A DNA stretch of 64,000 nt. It comes from Triatoma infestans. Lineage: Eukaryota > Arthropoda > Insecta > Hemiptera > Reduviidae. Location: the NCBI GenBank assembly GCA_011037195.1, contig JAAEAF010006181.1:1-64000 (forward strand). Direction: 5' to 3'. Made by a program: the position numbers and the translations under genes. The notes beneath the pieces were generated by a model, which was not told the DNA's origin, ran no database searches, and was given only the letters and a program-made list of their open reading frames with translations. This document shows positions 11,401-26,400 of this stretch, in pieces; position 1 is the first letter of the stretch, and every line of letters starts with the position of its first letter.

Positions 11401-14400
11401 TCAACTAGTTTACAGCCTTTCTCAGTTAATACAATGGAAAACTTGAACACCGTGATATCTTGTGATTCAATTATTTCTTTCTATTAATAGAAAGTTCAAG
11501 TTAATTTTGTTTGAGTAGGTATTATATTTAGTTGTGATTAGGGAATATTAATAATTTTATATATAAGTGAATTAATATTTAATATTGGTTAACGTAATCT
11601 GCATAAATGAAGATTAAATTAAAACGAATGTGGATTCTTAAACTCAAATATAATTAGGTTTGAGAAGGAGAGAAATTGGGTTAGATAGATAAATAAACTA
11701 GATGTAAAGCTGAACACTATATAATAGTAAAGTAGCACAAACTGTCTGGACTTTACACTTAAATATATAAAATGGTAGTGAGAGGTTGATGACGTGTTGT
11801 GACTACTGTATGAACTCTGCTGCAAGACTGTCGGTAGACTCCCTTCAATGGCTGACATAGCTATATTTAAACAGTTTCCCCCACTCTAGTCTGGCCTAAA
11901 CTAGAGAGTGATCCTGTCTCTCTCTCACTCTCTCTCTCTCTCTCTGCTTTGGATCCCTATCTTCGGATCCTATTACACAAATATACAAAAAACATTTTAA
12001 TGAAATTACTTGTGGGAAGCCTGTGATTGCAACCCTTCGCCTAGATAACCTTCCAAGTTCTTCAGTACACAAACATTGGAAATGGAAATGTAGAGGTATG
12101 AAACAGACGTAGATAAAAAAAAAAAAATGTAAATGAAGACAAATAAAAGAAAAAAGTTTAATTTTGAATAAATACGAAAATTGGAAGTTTAGAATCCAGT
12201 ATTAAAAATAGAAACCAGAAACTTCGTAAAAAAATAGAAACCAGCTTTAATATGTTAAAAAAAAAAATATACATATCTGAGCAAATCAACATCATATATG
12301 AAAACATTCATTCAATGGAATATGTATTAATAATTTAATTTACAAAGCATACGTGGAATTCAATCAAGTTATTAGCTCATTAAGCTTAAAAAGAAATGAC
12401 ATGAATTTCTTGTGGTGAACTAGTTTTAAATAAATTTCATCATAAATGAAATTGGCGTTTTGTATTTAAAGAAAAAAAAAACATCGTTCTTAAATCTCCT
12501 TCAATCTAATTTTGTTTGTTTGTTTTTTTTGCTTTCTCATTGCCATTTTTCAGTCTAGAATAGTGTTCTTCCAGGTTTGCAGTCCCTAGAGAATAGACTT
12601 TCTACTAAAACAGGTTTAGGTGTTCTGGGAGAGGTAAAAGATTAATGGATAGGTAGCGAAGCTTATCGCATGAAAGAATCACTACACTTGGACGTAGAAT
12701 TAATAAATGGTTGACTTTCCAAAGAAAAAATATACAAACATGGAGATATTCATTGTTGTATTAAAATGATAGTGTTTTGTAGTAGGGTTTTAGATCCAGT
12801 CTATTAATGGGATGTACTAAGGGTTTGCAATTAGTTGGACAACAGTTTCTGTTACCCCACTCCCACCACGTTGCAACCCAACATTTCCTTCTTTCTATAA
12901 ACTCACGTAAACCATTTTATTTCATGAATTTTAAATAGCCTCTTAGCGTTTAGAGCCTCTTCATGCCTGCATTATCTTGTCCCTACATTGTGTCGGCACT
13001 AAATGTAGGTTTTTTTATTTTTTTCTTTATTTTTAACTTTTAAATATGACCAAGAACAAGTTGCCAAAATTCATTTATTACACCCGTTATTTATTGTAGA
13101 AGAATGGAGGAAAGAAATTTCCTAAACGGGAATGTAGATTTACAAGTTTTCTTGAAGTGGGTTCAAGTTCTTTGTTTTTAGAAAAGAGAATTATATAATC
13201 GTTGGTTTGGTCTGCTATGGGTTTTCCATGATTGCCTGTTTTATTTTTTTTGTTTCATTGACGGTTTCAGGCATTTTCTCCATCTTATTGAAGTGATAAA
13301 CTGATCCGCGCATATACTAAGAGTAAATACGCTAAATTCACATTGTGAGGGTTTGTGTTCGCTGACTTTTTATTGTACAAACTGTTTTATCAAAACATCC
13401 TGAAGACTATATCTTCAGGATTAGCGAACGATTTCTCATTTTTGTCTACGTCTGTTTCATACCTCTACATTTCCATTTCCAATGTTTGTGTACTGAAGGA
13501 CTTGAAAGTTTGTCTAGGCTAAGGCTTGGAATCACTGGCTTCCCACAAGTAACTTAAAATGTTTTTTGTATATTTGTGTAATAGGATCCGAAGAGAGGGA
13601 TCCAAAGAAGAGAGAGAGAGACAGGATCACTCTCTAGTTTAGGGATTAGCGAACGACCGGATACTGGTCGCTGTCACCAGATGAAGCAAGTTGTCTTGGA
13701 AAAAAAATCTCAGATGTATAAACCTCCTGGACAAAGCTTATTATTACATCTTCGTCAGGACTGACCTAATATCTAAACTTTTGCTCGCTTGTCTTTCTCT
13801 CACTCTCTCTCTCTCCCTCTCAGACACTCACTCACTCTCTCTCACACACACACCCCGATCATTCGCTAAAAACATTTTTTTCGTACTGAGAAGGAGATTT
13901 CATTTCAAAGGAGGTATATCCTTGAAAACTCAGTATCGAAAATTCAACACGATTTCAATAAAAGGGATAAAAAAAAAAAAGTACACTGTCATAAAAGGAA
14001 GTGACTGGCAGATTGTTTTGTGAAATTTGTTAAGAAACGAAAAATTATTTGTTACTATACCATATTGAGCGAAAATTCAGCCTTGCCCGTGAGTGTTTAG
14101 GAATGCTCTTGAAGTTGGTAGTATGGGAGTTACAGAATATGGTTAAAAGGTTTTCCATATTCTGCGCGCCAAAAGGTTTTCATACATCATTTCTTATAGT
14201 AAATGTAAGTAAACAAAAATTGTTCAGTTCATGAGATTATTTCTGATACACTTTGCGACGTAGTACACTGATGGAACATTGGAGCAGCAGTAGTTTCAAA
14301 AAGTTCTAAGAAGTCCCATTATTTTAACTTAAACACTATTGTAAAAAAAAAAATAAAAAAAAAATAAGTAGAAAACAAGCAAAAATGTAAAATTCTTAAT

Positions 14401-17400
14401 TAAAGCAACCTTAAAGGCTTTTAATTTAATACAAAACTGGCGCGATTAATGATCTCAATAACCTGTAGCCGGGGGGGGCTTCAAGTTTTCTCTGTGCTCA
14501 GTTCACAAGTTTAATAACATATTAAATTCTACTTTATTTTTTCAGTATTATTTCTTAAATTAGCTCAGAATTAAAAATAATAATTATATTTATGTTGATT
14601 AAATTCAAATCATTATTTAATTAAAATAAGTGTATAATTTTTATTTAAATTATAATAAATAAATCTAATATATTTACAATAACTATAAAGTTAATATCTA
14701 TTTAGAGGGTAACACAGACATTTTATAGTATAATATTATTCTGAAAGTTATCAGTATAGTTTTTTAAACGGGTTCAAACAGAATCAAGTTTGGAAACAAT
14801 TTTTTTTTTTTTAATTTAAGGCGCGTCAATATCTATGGTCATTGGCGCCCGGAGCCTTCTCAGCGCACTGCCGGCCTCTGGACCATGTTCTCGTTACAAA
14901 CAACACTCAGTGAGCTGTAGGACAGTGAGCTGTAGAGGCTCCTAGGAAGAAAAAATCTAAGGGTAGCACAGCTGGTCTCGAACCCGGGTCCTCCGCGTGT
15001 AAGTCCAGTACGCTAACCACTTAGCTATTCCCTGCCCTGGAAACAAATAATGATTATATTTATAAACTGGATAACATTCAGTTTCAATAAGTACGATCTA
15101 TTCCTTTTATTTGGGCTTTGATATTAATAAACCGATCAAGCTCATATTTTGACAAAAATGAAAAAGTTTCACACAAACAAATATTGAGTTTCAATTAATT
15201 AAAAAATGTTTGGCAAGCTGAATAGATTTTATTTTTATCTTACATAAACTTCAAAATGGAAGTATAATGCATTCACTTGTAATGCTAGTGCTTTTCTCTA
15301 CTTAAGCTCTTCGATAATGGAAAAACAAAAGCAGAAAACGTAAGTTTCTTTTAATATCCAAATAACAAAACAGAGAACAGGTATTTACTTAATGAAAAAA
15401 AAGTATTAGGTGTTTTAGCCATGCAAATTAAAATTTAAAAAAATACGAAAAAGTTGAGGAGAAAACGTTCAACTTTAAAAAAAAAAAAAAAATTTAAACA
15501 TATTTTATAGAAACTGATCACGCTTTTAAAGGAATTTAAAAGAAAACTAAGCTCTATGCTCATATTTTCAAGGAAAAATTGTTTTGAAGAAAGAAAATAA
15601 CGACAATAATAAAGGCAAATTATGGTTTCTTCAAGTGATGAATCTTGCAGCAGAAATATCCTAGGAATTTATTGTTACCTTCGATTGTTAATGATTATAC
15701 TAAATTTAAATTTCCAAAAGTACTGAAGAATTTTTATTTATTTAAAAATTGAATAAAAATATTATTGCGTTATATTATTAAATGTGCATTTTAATTATAA
15801 ACTTTACACCTTAATAAATGTTAGCGTATTGAAATCAATCGCCAGCAAATTCGCCATACAAAAGCTGAATTCAGTAGTCGATTAGCAAGCGCATCAAGGC
15901 ACACCACTGAGCCTCCTATGTTTTGCGTAGACTATGCATTACACTTTCTGGTCATGCCCACTACAAATATGTGTACAAACTGTCGTTTATGTCGTATACG
16001 GAAGCTAATGTACGATGATAGCAGCTGGAATGAGAACATACGAACTTGCATTAAACTTACAATTTATATTTGATCGATTTTAGTGAGTATGAAGAGAAGA
16101 GAGTTATAGAAAGTAGAGTGACCGAGCGAAGAGTTATGATGATTTTCGGAGCGTTATGAATATCAAATGGTGTTAGCAATTATCAGCGAATGGGCTTCAT
16201 TTCGACAGCCAATCTTTCAACCTAGAAGCTACCCTCTACCGGTACTAGAGGAATGGAATAAAGCCGACCATCTGAGAGGCTTAACAAAAAGTCACCAGAT
16301 CAACTTTAATGAGATCCATTGCTACATCAACATAAATCCTAGGTTCACGAAGCTACCCACACTAGCTTACCACAGTTAGAACAAGCAAGAGTTCTAACTA
16401 TTCACATCACTCCTTCAATCGACGCATCAAGTCAAATCATTCGTCATTCAACAAACTATCAACAATCCTAACTCTTCGTTCGATTACTCTACTTTCTATA
16501 ACTCTCTTCTCTTCATAAGCATTAAAATCGTTCAAATAGAAATCGTAAGTTTAGTGCAAGTTAGTATGTTCTCAGTTCACTATTAGTATGTTCTCACATC
16601 AAACATTAGTTCCGTATATATACACGACAGTTAAATGTACACATTTTGCGTTTCTTAACAAGAAAAAAATTGTAAACAATGTTATAGTATTAACTTTATG
16701 ATACGCGTTTAAAATGTGTAAGTCACTCAATTTTTCGTCGCGTTGTATGAATTCGCGTTACCGGGGAGCGCATTATAAGTAAGAGAGTTAACTGTATTAA
16801 ATTAAATTTATTTAACTAAATGTTTTTATTTTAATGATGGCGATTTTATTTATTTACAATGTGACTGTAATGTTTTTATTATAGTCAGTCAGGTGTGTAT
16901 AGGTTGTGTTTTTAACTTTAGTCGTAGTTGTAGTTGAGATTTCACATTGTTTATCAATTACTCAAAATGATGGACAGATGTCTGTTGGTACCAAGTAATA
17001 GAAGTAGACAGTGGCAGTAAAAGTCTACTATCTTGTCCAGCAGTGTGTATCCAGCCAACTATTTAAAACATAAACGCAGGTCTCCACAGGAGACATGGTT
17101 TAAACAAGTGGAAAATTAAAGTAAACAAAATCAAATACCACTAAGTCACATTTTATCCTAAAGATTATTACTCAAGCTAAAATTTCAGTACCTTCCTTCC
17201 CAGCTCGAGTGGTCACAGATTAAGAAGATGTATAATACGAATATGGGCGCTAATGACCAAGTCGATGCGTCCCCCCCCAAATGTCCTCATCAAACCGATT
17301 TGGATATACGATGAAGTTCTAGTACGCCTTCCAACCTCTGTTCTGTTTAAACCCTAATCCGAAGGAAATAACTCCAAACAAAACTGGCAAAGTTAATTTA

Positions 17401-20400
17401 TACTCACTTCTTAACCAATTTTTTCTATTCGTATATTTCTTGCAATTTGCTAGTCGGCTCTGGACGCAATCAGCGTCTTGATATTCCCAGTACAAATATA
17501 ATGTTATTGACCGGAGCGCGTCAGTGGCTTGTCTAATATTAAGTTTTCTTCCAACTATTAAGAAAAACTGAAGAACTGTTGCTAGTAGTGGACCCGGTCC
17601 CGAAGGCCAGAAAAAAAGACAACAGCAGCGAGCTGACCATCTTTGTCCTTCGGCTTAAACGCAAGTGGCGTTTCTCGACATTCCCTGTAGTAATAGTAAT
17701 GACATTGACAGGAACACTTCATTTGCGTAGTATTATGCATGTATAGTATTACATAACACGAATACTTGTTGAGAATTCAAACTTGATTTTACATTTCGAT
17801 ATCCCAGGGTACAAGATCATTTCGAGACATCTAGAATCCATCAACTGGAAGTTCAACTTAAATGACTGAATAGTTCTTTTTTTTATATAAAACTTTTTTG
17901 AAACGATTGTGTTTTTCTTTAAACTTACTGTAATAACAGCATTTTCAATTTTTATTTGACCTTTTTTGAATGTTTTTTCCAGAAATGTGATTTTAGTGGA
18001 TTGTGGAAAACCTGTTACTTAGATTTTTTCCCTAAATTGTACAAATCCATCGATTATGTACAAATAATTGGTAAAACTTCTTTATTTGAAGAAATCTTAT
18101 GAAAGGATTCACACCGGATTTAAGTTACATATTCGATTTTGGGCCGTTGTAAATTTAATCATTACTCTATAGCGCAACAGCCCATGAAGGACCAAGGCTT
18201 GCAGACGACGTTTGAATAGGGAGGTATGTGGTAAGCACGCCGTTTAGTTCAGGCCTTCGCTACCTAGGGCGCTATTAACTATAGCTTCCCACTTTTTATC
18301 ACGATGCTGGGTCAACACCGACTTTACCCACACGGGAATCGAACCCTGAATTCTCGCACGAAAGGCGAGTGCGCTAGCCACTACAGACCAACGCTTGAGG
18401 ACAAAAATTTAATCATTTATAAGAACTTAAATCCTGGTTTGCAGAAATGAAAGTAATCTATTCCAAGCAGTGGATGCCAAGAAATCTGATTATACGAGTT
18501 AGTCTTGATAAAAACTAATTTTTCATTGCCAACGTTTCGAATTATATTTACCTCTACATCAGTTTAGCAGAAGCAATAGATTACTTGTTAGCCAGTTCTT
18601 ATACAGATAATTTAACACCAAGCTTGGTGAAATTTAAATAAATTTATTAAAAAATGTATATTTATCATCGTTTTTTATATAATATGTCAAGTCTTTTGTT
18701 AATGCTTAAAAAAGGGAAAAAAATCATTTTTCATGGAATTTAACTTTTATTAAAAAACTGCCTGTTGGTGGTTAGGCTGGAAAAAGAGCTGTAGATTGGG
18801 AAGGGGAAGTTAAGGGATATGAGAGCCAGGATGGGAGTTGTATGTATTAAAAGTGAGGGGTAAAGAAGTAAGTCAGTGCTTTTAAGTTGATGACACAGAG
18901 AGTAGAATTAACATGCTTGTGCTCTCTTTTCCTTGTGGTAGACCAAGAAGATCTTCAATGGCCTTAGGAGTATTGTCATGGCTGTTTGTATAGAACAAGC
19001 TGGTGGATACAGTCAGACAGTCAGTCAGTCATCATTCACAGCGCCATCTTTATTTTGCCCATCTAATCTCATGCTTGTTACTTTCATTACTTCTACATGG
19101 CCCGCCCCACCCTTCTCATATCTTATTCTTGCTTCCGGATCTTTCTCGCAATTATGCAGTTTCTTTCACTCTGCAAGTTTCTTTAACTATTGCAAGTTGC
19201 AATCCTCTTTCCTAATGTCCATATCATTTCTTTTTTATCATTTTTAATAACTTATTCCTTCCTTCTTGCCAAAAAAAAATCTGTTCTGGAAAGTCACAAG
19301 AATTTCTCCGGCTGCAATGAAATACAGTCAACAAATTTTCTTCAAATTACAATTCTATTAAAAAAAAAAAATACTAGTCCTTAACTTTTATATCATAATG
19401 GTGGTTATGGGGTACAAGTACAAGTTATGGGGTTAATTCTGAACTCACGAAGAAGATTGCCCTTCGAACAAACTCCGTATACTTTGAATTCAACTGTTTT
19501 CGGACAGATTCCCCTAAAACATTTTGTCAAATAAAAGTGATAATTAAGTGAGTTTAGCATTCCAAGTTCAATGATACTCCTTGGAGCTATTTTTGAAAAA
19601 AGGGCCGATAAATACTCGAACCGATAAATTCAGTAAAGCCGCACTTCCGGTTGCTGGATTTTAACTGAAGCTTTCATTTCGGATGCGGTAATGTTATCTA
19701 AACGGAATACCAAGTTTGAGCTTCCTCCGATTTTTCGGTTTTTCTCAAAAAAAAACTTAATTCCGAAATTTCATAAGGTCGCCATAATTTCTCTTATAGA
19801 TGTGAAGGAAAGCGAAAACAGCCAAACAGAATGAGAAAGACCTTGAAAAAGCACAAATGTTGAAATGGTCTACCAATATAACTGAACTTAGTAATAAGTA
19901 TGCGATATAAATATTCCTAGAGCTTGTTTAACACTTCTTTTAATACATCAAACAAATAGAACATTGATCTTTAATTATCTTGTATAATTTGTCCATAATT
20001 TAATTATAAATTATAATTATCAGTGTTTCAGTGTTTAATATTAGTAATTTTGTTACAGGTTTATATAGAAGTAATAGACGTTAACGATCAAGTGCCATTA
20101 AGTTTGAAAGCCGTGTATCATGCTAGTGTGACGGAAGAATCAGAAAGCATAGTGAGCGTGGTACAAGTTAAAGCTAAGGATGAAGATCTTACCCCGGCTC
20201 ATATTACATACAGCATTTCCGCAGGAAATCCACACAGCTTCTTCACTATTAATTCTACCACAGGTAATGTTATTGTTCCTTAATTTTTTTTTTATTTTTT
20301 TTTTTATCGTGCTTTAGAGTTCTAGTGGCTAAATCTCTATCGTTTTTTTAAAGGTCAGTCCCAGTTTCAAATTCGGTGCGAATTTTATGGTCGTGACTGC

Positions 20401-23400
20401 TATTGAGACATATAGCTAGAGTAATAGAGCCTCAGTGTGAATGACTAGTGAAGAGGCCAAAGACTTTTGGCTCCTCCAAAACAGTAGAGTTGTAAATTTT
20501 CCAAAAAAAAAAACTCGGGAGAATTGATTTTTCCAAAACTCTCCTTACTTTGTATCCTTAATCTACATTCTTTAAAACATTCGTTAAAATTTTATGTTTC
20601 TTATTGACAAACTAAATAAATTCTGAAAATAGGTAATAATTTTTGAGTGCTCTTCAATTTTGTTTACTTTATCAAAACAAAGATTTCTAAAAGCGATACA
20701 AAATTTTACTTCCCACTCACTTATAACATAATATTTTTGTAGAAACAAAATCATAATGAATTGTAATAACAAAAATAAAATCTCTTGTGTGGTACCCAAA
20801 TATTTTTCTCCAAAATCCCAGTAAATAATCAGTATAATGTTAATTACAAAAATCATGAAGTATTCTAGTTTTTTTTTGGCTAAAGATCAAATAATTTCAG
20901 TTTGTCTAATGTGAAACAGGAAATAGTACCTGCATTATTGAAACTAAAATTTCACTATACATTTTATCATCATACAACAGGTTTTTTTCTGAAACTCCAT
21001 CTATTTTCATGAATAATATTCGAAGGAAAATTGGGAAGTTGGAAGGTATATGAGCCATTTTGAGAATAGTATATATTAAAAACAACGGATAAAGAGATCA
21101 GTTGTTACATCAACATAAAATCTTTAGAGGTTCACCACTCTACTCACACTAGCTTACCACTGTTAGAACAAGCAAGAATACTAACTAGTCACGTCACTCT
21201 TCAATCGACGCATAAAGTCAAACCATTCGTCATTCAATAAACTATCAACAATCCTAACTATTCGTTCGGTCACTCTACTTTCTGTAACTCTCTTCTCTTC
21301 TTGCTCATTAAAATCCTGCTGATTATCAGATATAACCCACTGTTTTCAAGAAGATAAAGGGGCTGAATATTAACACAGCCAATGTGCTCCTATATTGCGT
21401 TGAAATTTCAATATCATGCTTTTATTTTCCAATATCTTCTGAAATTTCTAGAAATTCTACTAGATTCAGGGTCCCAGTAGAAAAAATGTTATTAATTACT
21501 GGTCTCTGACTTTCTCTCTCTTTCCGTTTCCGTTACATCTTGATCCCATACAAGGTTTCCTCAAAATCCATCATCTGATGCTGACTAGGGTTTTCACTTT
21601 TCTGAAAACAATTCCATATTCTTTAACTTGAAAAGCTAATCACAAGATGTCACCTATCACTTTTATTTAAAACATTCCAAAAAAAAATTATTTCCGTAAT
21701 TTTTTGAGGAAACTGCAGCGTTAAGCTTATGGAATAGAAGAAACACACCTCTGATGAGGTGACTCTAACAAGCGTTGGCTACTTCATGTTGCTGGTGCCA
21801 GCCAATTTAGGTTGCTTGAGGTGCTTGTTCTCTTGCTTCGCACCTCATCGCGTATTATATCTCTGTCTCACTCACCTGCACTGAACAGAAGAATAGGCTA
21901 CAATCTCCAAGCAACAAGCTTCCACCTAGAGCTGCGTGCGTCTCCCACCTAAAATCTACAAAGAGCTATCAAAATTCATGTTTAAGCTAACTAGTTCCAA
22001 AGCTTCAATCAGTCTACAAACAACTTCAAAAAGTTAGAAATCACCATTTGAAGAAGTATAAAATGACACTCAAAATTGAAATATCCAGTCTTGGGAACAA
22101 GCTTTTAAGCCTCTTGGTTTGAAACAACGATAAAGAGTTATTAGTTTACAGTTGCTTTGTTTTACCATTCTAATATTTGTTTAATAGCTTAGAAATCTGT
22201 TTTACTTAATAAGAAAAATATTATATTAATTTTGTAATTATTTTTTTTATAGGACTGATTACTACAACAGGAAGAAAATTAGATAGAGAAGACCAGGAAG
22301 AGCATATTTTAGAGGTGGATATTCCTCACCTTAATTGTATACTATAGAGATATTCCTCAACTTAATTAGATATTATTCTACATTTCATAAATGTTCTCTT
22401 CTTCATCTTTAAGATACTTGTAAATTTGCACAGATCATTTGACTACTTCGGTGAAATTTATTCTAACATTATATAAAATAAACATATTGACCGCCTCTCT
22501 GTGCAATAAAGCTCTACAAAAATGAAGTATTAAGGTTGACATTCTTATCTCAACATTTTGCTAAAGTTTTCCTAGAGTTCAATTTTTCTAAGATAAGCTT
22601 TATGAAGAAACTAAGTTATAACATAGTGTCAATTAAAGTTCATACTAACTTTTAATCTATGAAAGTAAGAACTATTGTTTCTAGTAAATAATAGATTTTT
22701 ATACCTAGCCTTGTCTAGAAAATTATTAATATTTCAATAATTCCATATTTTCAAGTAAAACTAAATTTGTAAAAGAAAATAACTTTTTCTATAGCGGAAT
22801 TAATTCTCACTTTTTAACATAGCACAATTTTTTACTTGTATAGGTGGATTAAAAAAATCTTGAGGAATATTTGATTGTAAGCCTGGAGAACTAAAAACCG
22901 GACAGCTTTTCTTTAAAAAGATATATTATGTTTCTTTCAGTTTAACTTATTTTGAGAATACCGGTAAATATATGCTCAGAATTCTGGTGTGCAATTTTCT
23001 TTTACTCTCGAAGTTTGGGGTATAAAATTTTGTAAAAAGTCGCGTTCACCAAATGTTTTTATTCCCTTATTTTCCATTAATAAACTTTATAACGTACATA
23101 ATAACAAAACAATGCTTTTTAATGTTTATTATGTAAATATTAAGAAAACTAGTTACACAATTTTCTATTCGGAGTTTTACTTCTTCTTTAGCACAGCAAA
23201 CATTCTTCTTGCAAAGTCTTCATTAAATATAATGATTTCAGGTTACAATAAGCGACAATGGCCATCCATCTCTGTCATCAACCACCAGAGTCGTTGTCAG
23301 TGTGGAAGACATCAATGATAATGATCCTGTTTTTGATCAGGCATTTTATCAAGTTACTGTACCTGAAAATAAAGTACCTGATTCGTTTATTTCTCAGGTA

Positions 23401-26400
23401 TGTTTCATTTATTTTTTTTTTTTAATTTTCGTTTGCAAAATGTCATATTTTATTTTATTTGTATTATCTGTCCTATAAAATGGGTGTCGGGCTTTTCATC
23501 TTTGCTTTGTGTTCATTTATTTCACTTAATTGTTGCCACCATAATTTTACTGCTGTGGTTTATGTATTTTAGTCAGCTAGTAAATCTCCGTATTATTTTG
23601 TTGCTTTAGCTACAGTTTTTAAATAATATATTAGATATTTAAGAACAAAAAATCGGATTCGAAATAAAATTATTTCAAGATTTTCTTCAAAAGTACTTTG
23701 GTAGAATTCCGTTCACTTCAAAAGACTCAGTTTTGTTATTAAAGAAGATTGAAAGTTTATTACGGACTGATAAAATCTTTTAAGTGATCATTACGGTTGC
23801 TTTTGAATTATATTTTAGAGTGAAGAAAGTTCTGAAGAGCTGGCTGGTTCTGAGGATTCATTAGATGATAATAAATGGGAATCATTTTTTGAACATGAAA
23901 CAGCAGGTTATCAACTGATGAGGGTCAGTATAATTAATAAAATATTGTTAAAAAACAAACTTTTAATAGATTTAATTTAAATTTACGACCATTACACGAT
24001 ATGATTTTCAATAAGTGTAAAAAATGCGTTCACAACGTTCTTGTTAGGACTGAAGAAACTATTTATTTTGTGATGAAACTTTTTCGATCAAAGGAAATTT
24101 GCCAATGTTTGTTTGCAGCTTTTTGTCTGTGTCTTTATCGCTTTATGTTTGTTTACATTCCAATCAACAGATCTAATTCGTCTTGGGCAAATTTTCTGTT
24201 ACCTTATTGATTCGTACTTGTTGTATATACTATTTTTTTTTCGGTAGGTATTAGCATCAGACAGAGATATAGACGAGAATGCCGACATCAAGTACAGTAT
24301 AAATTCAGGAAAATACAAAGGAAAATTTGTAATTAATCCATCCACTGGTATTATATACTCTCAAAAGCCACTTTTTAAAGGACGACTTTACAATTTAATT
24401 GTTAGTAGTCATTATAATTTAATTATTTTTATTTAATGTCTTTTGTTCACAAATTGCCAAATTTTACTATATTCCTATAGATATTAGCTACTGATAATGG
24501 AAAAGAGAAGAGAAATTCCACAACAAGAGTGGCGATTCGTGTTTCACAAGTTCCTGAGACGTCTTCACATTCACCAGTGTTCAAAAATCCAGATCAAAGT
24601 GTACAACTTATGGAATCTGATCATGTTGGCTATTTAGTTACATTGGCCCAAGCTTATGATGTCGACGGAGACCCACTATGGTATAACATTACAGGTGAAA
24701 TAAATACGTTGTAATTATTGAAATAATAATTATTTTTAGAGGAGGGGAATGCTAAGTGGTTAGCGTTTTGGGCTCCCACACGGAGGTGCGGATTCGAGTC
24801 CAGCTGTTTCCCTTAGATTTTTCCTTCCTAGGAGCCTCTACAGCTCACTGCCTGGTGATGGACAGTGTTGTCTATAGCAAGAGAACACTGTCCGGAGGCC
24901 GGAAGTTCACTGAGAAGGCTCCGGGCGCCAGTGACCATAGATGTTGGCGCGTCTTAAATTAAAAAAAAAAATTATTCTTTCATATCTTCTCTGCTTTCTA
25001 TATAAGATTGCTCATGTAAACACTTTGATTGTAGATGGTGACAGTGAACATCACTTTACAATAGGACGAGACCAAGGAAATGTGCAACTTGGGAAAAGTT
25101 TAGATAGGGAAACTCGCAGCTCTTACAATTTAACTATCAGTGCTACTGATGGTGTTCATACTGCCTATACAAAAGTAAATGTGTTTTTAATATTGTATTT
25201 GATTCTTTCTATGTTAACTCTCAATTAAGTGCCAATTGTCATGTCATGGAAGATTTTGGATATTTACATTGACTAGTCCTAGAAGTGATTCCAAATAACC
25301 TTTTGTTGAACACACTTGAGTTTCCGAGTTGAGACTGTCGGTGGTTGGCTAAAAACCGACGTTTCGCCCATTTTGCAATGATCTCTTCAGGGTCACCTCG
25401 AAAGCCAATAAGGTAAGCCAGAAGGCAATAAGAGTGCCTTATTGGATTTTGAGGTGACCCTGAAGAGATCATTGCAACATGGGCGAAACGTCGGTTTTTA
25501 GCGAACACTGAAGTGGTTTCAACCCGGAAACTGAAGTGTTTTTCACGAGAATGGCCGCGGAAACCTAAAAGAACTTTTGTTTTTTAAACAATGACATATG
25601 TAGATTACATTAATAAAAAACTCTTGCAATTATTGTACATTATAAACTAAACATTACAAGAAAAAGTTCTACCACAAAGCTTTCTAAACAGAAATACTTC
25701 CATTGCTTGACGAAGAAATTGATGCGCCCTTACAGAAAAACGTACAGAATAACCTTCTGTGGAACATTTTCCTCCCTCCCTTCAATTTTACTACCCTTCA
25801 CTGTTTGGTTCTTCCATCTCCTTTTCGCCCTCTATACCATTGCCGTGACATCACTTACAGACTCACATACGATTCCAATACCCAAAGAGATTAGAGTAAA
25901 AACACAATTCTTATCTCCTTTTGCCTCGAGTGCGTCAGGAAAAATATTTGAGCAAGGAACATAAATAAACTATGCTTCGAATTTTATAACTTAAGTTTTC
26001 GGCTGAGGATTCACTTGTATTTCGTTCAGCCATGATTGCACCTAGTAAACTCATTAAAAATACAATATATATTTTTGTTATAATTATTTGTAATCACACA
26101 TAAAATAAATCAATGTTTTGTTTACTTTCCAGCTGTTTGTTAAGGTTCTTGATGTTAATGAATATCATCCTCATTTTTCAATGCCAGAGTACCATCTAAG
26201 CATAAGTGAAAGTACAGAAGTAGGCACAGAAATTTTTCAACTTAATGCTACTGATGCGGATTATGATAAAAAATTCATTTATAATCTTCACAATTCTCAA
26301 AGTTTGGAATCTGCTAAAATTTTTAAAATTAATTATCTGACTGGTTCTATTATACTGGCTACCCCTTTAGACAGGTATTTTATAACCTAATAAGCTAATA

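Larger units (their letters stand above)
2422..20058 (+). other. 17.6-kb intron of the Fat-like gene
   Basis: It is bounded by gtaagg and ttacag. Its contents are listed separately (R1, SINEs, foldbacks, TIR element, MITE, LINE tail). In the stretches 2450-3450, 5800-6850, 7080-7740, 10200-10800, 11110-11890, 15050-15960, 16650-17750 and 18420-19400 I see no gene and no confident repeat. Confidence 0.7.

Noticed and set aside
13691..14023. 110-codon open frame on the + strand
   Set aside because: It runs through a CT/CA microsatellite and an R1 repeat. The protein is low complexity.
18978..19384. Three overlapping + strand frames of 64-89 codons
   Set aside because: No conserved motif or splice context was found. 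They are likely chance frames in an intron.
25239..25508. 89-codon open frame on the - strand
   Set aside because: It is the translation of a hairpin element and is palindromic at the DNA level.
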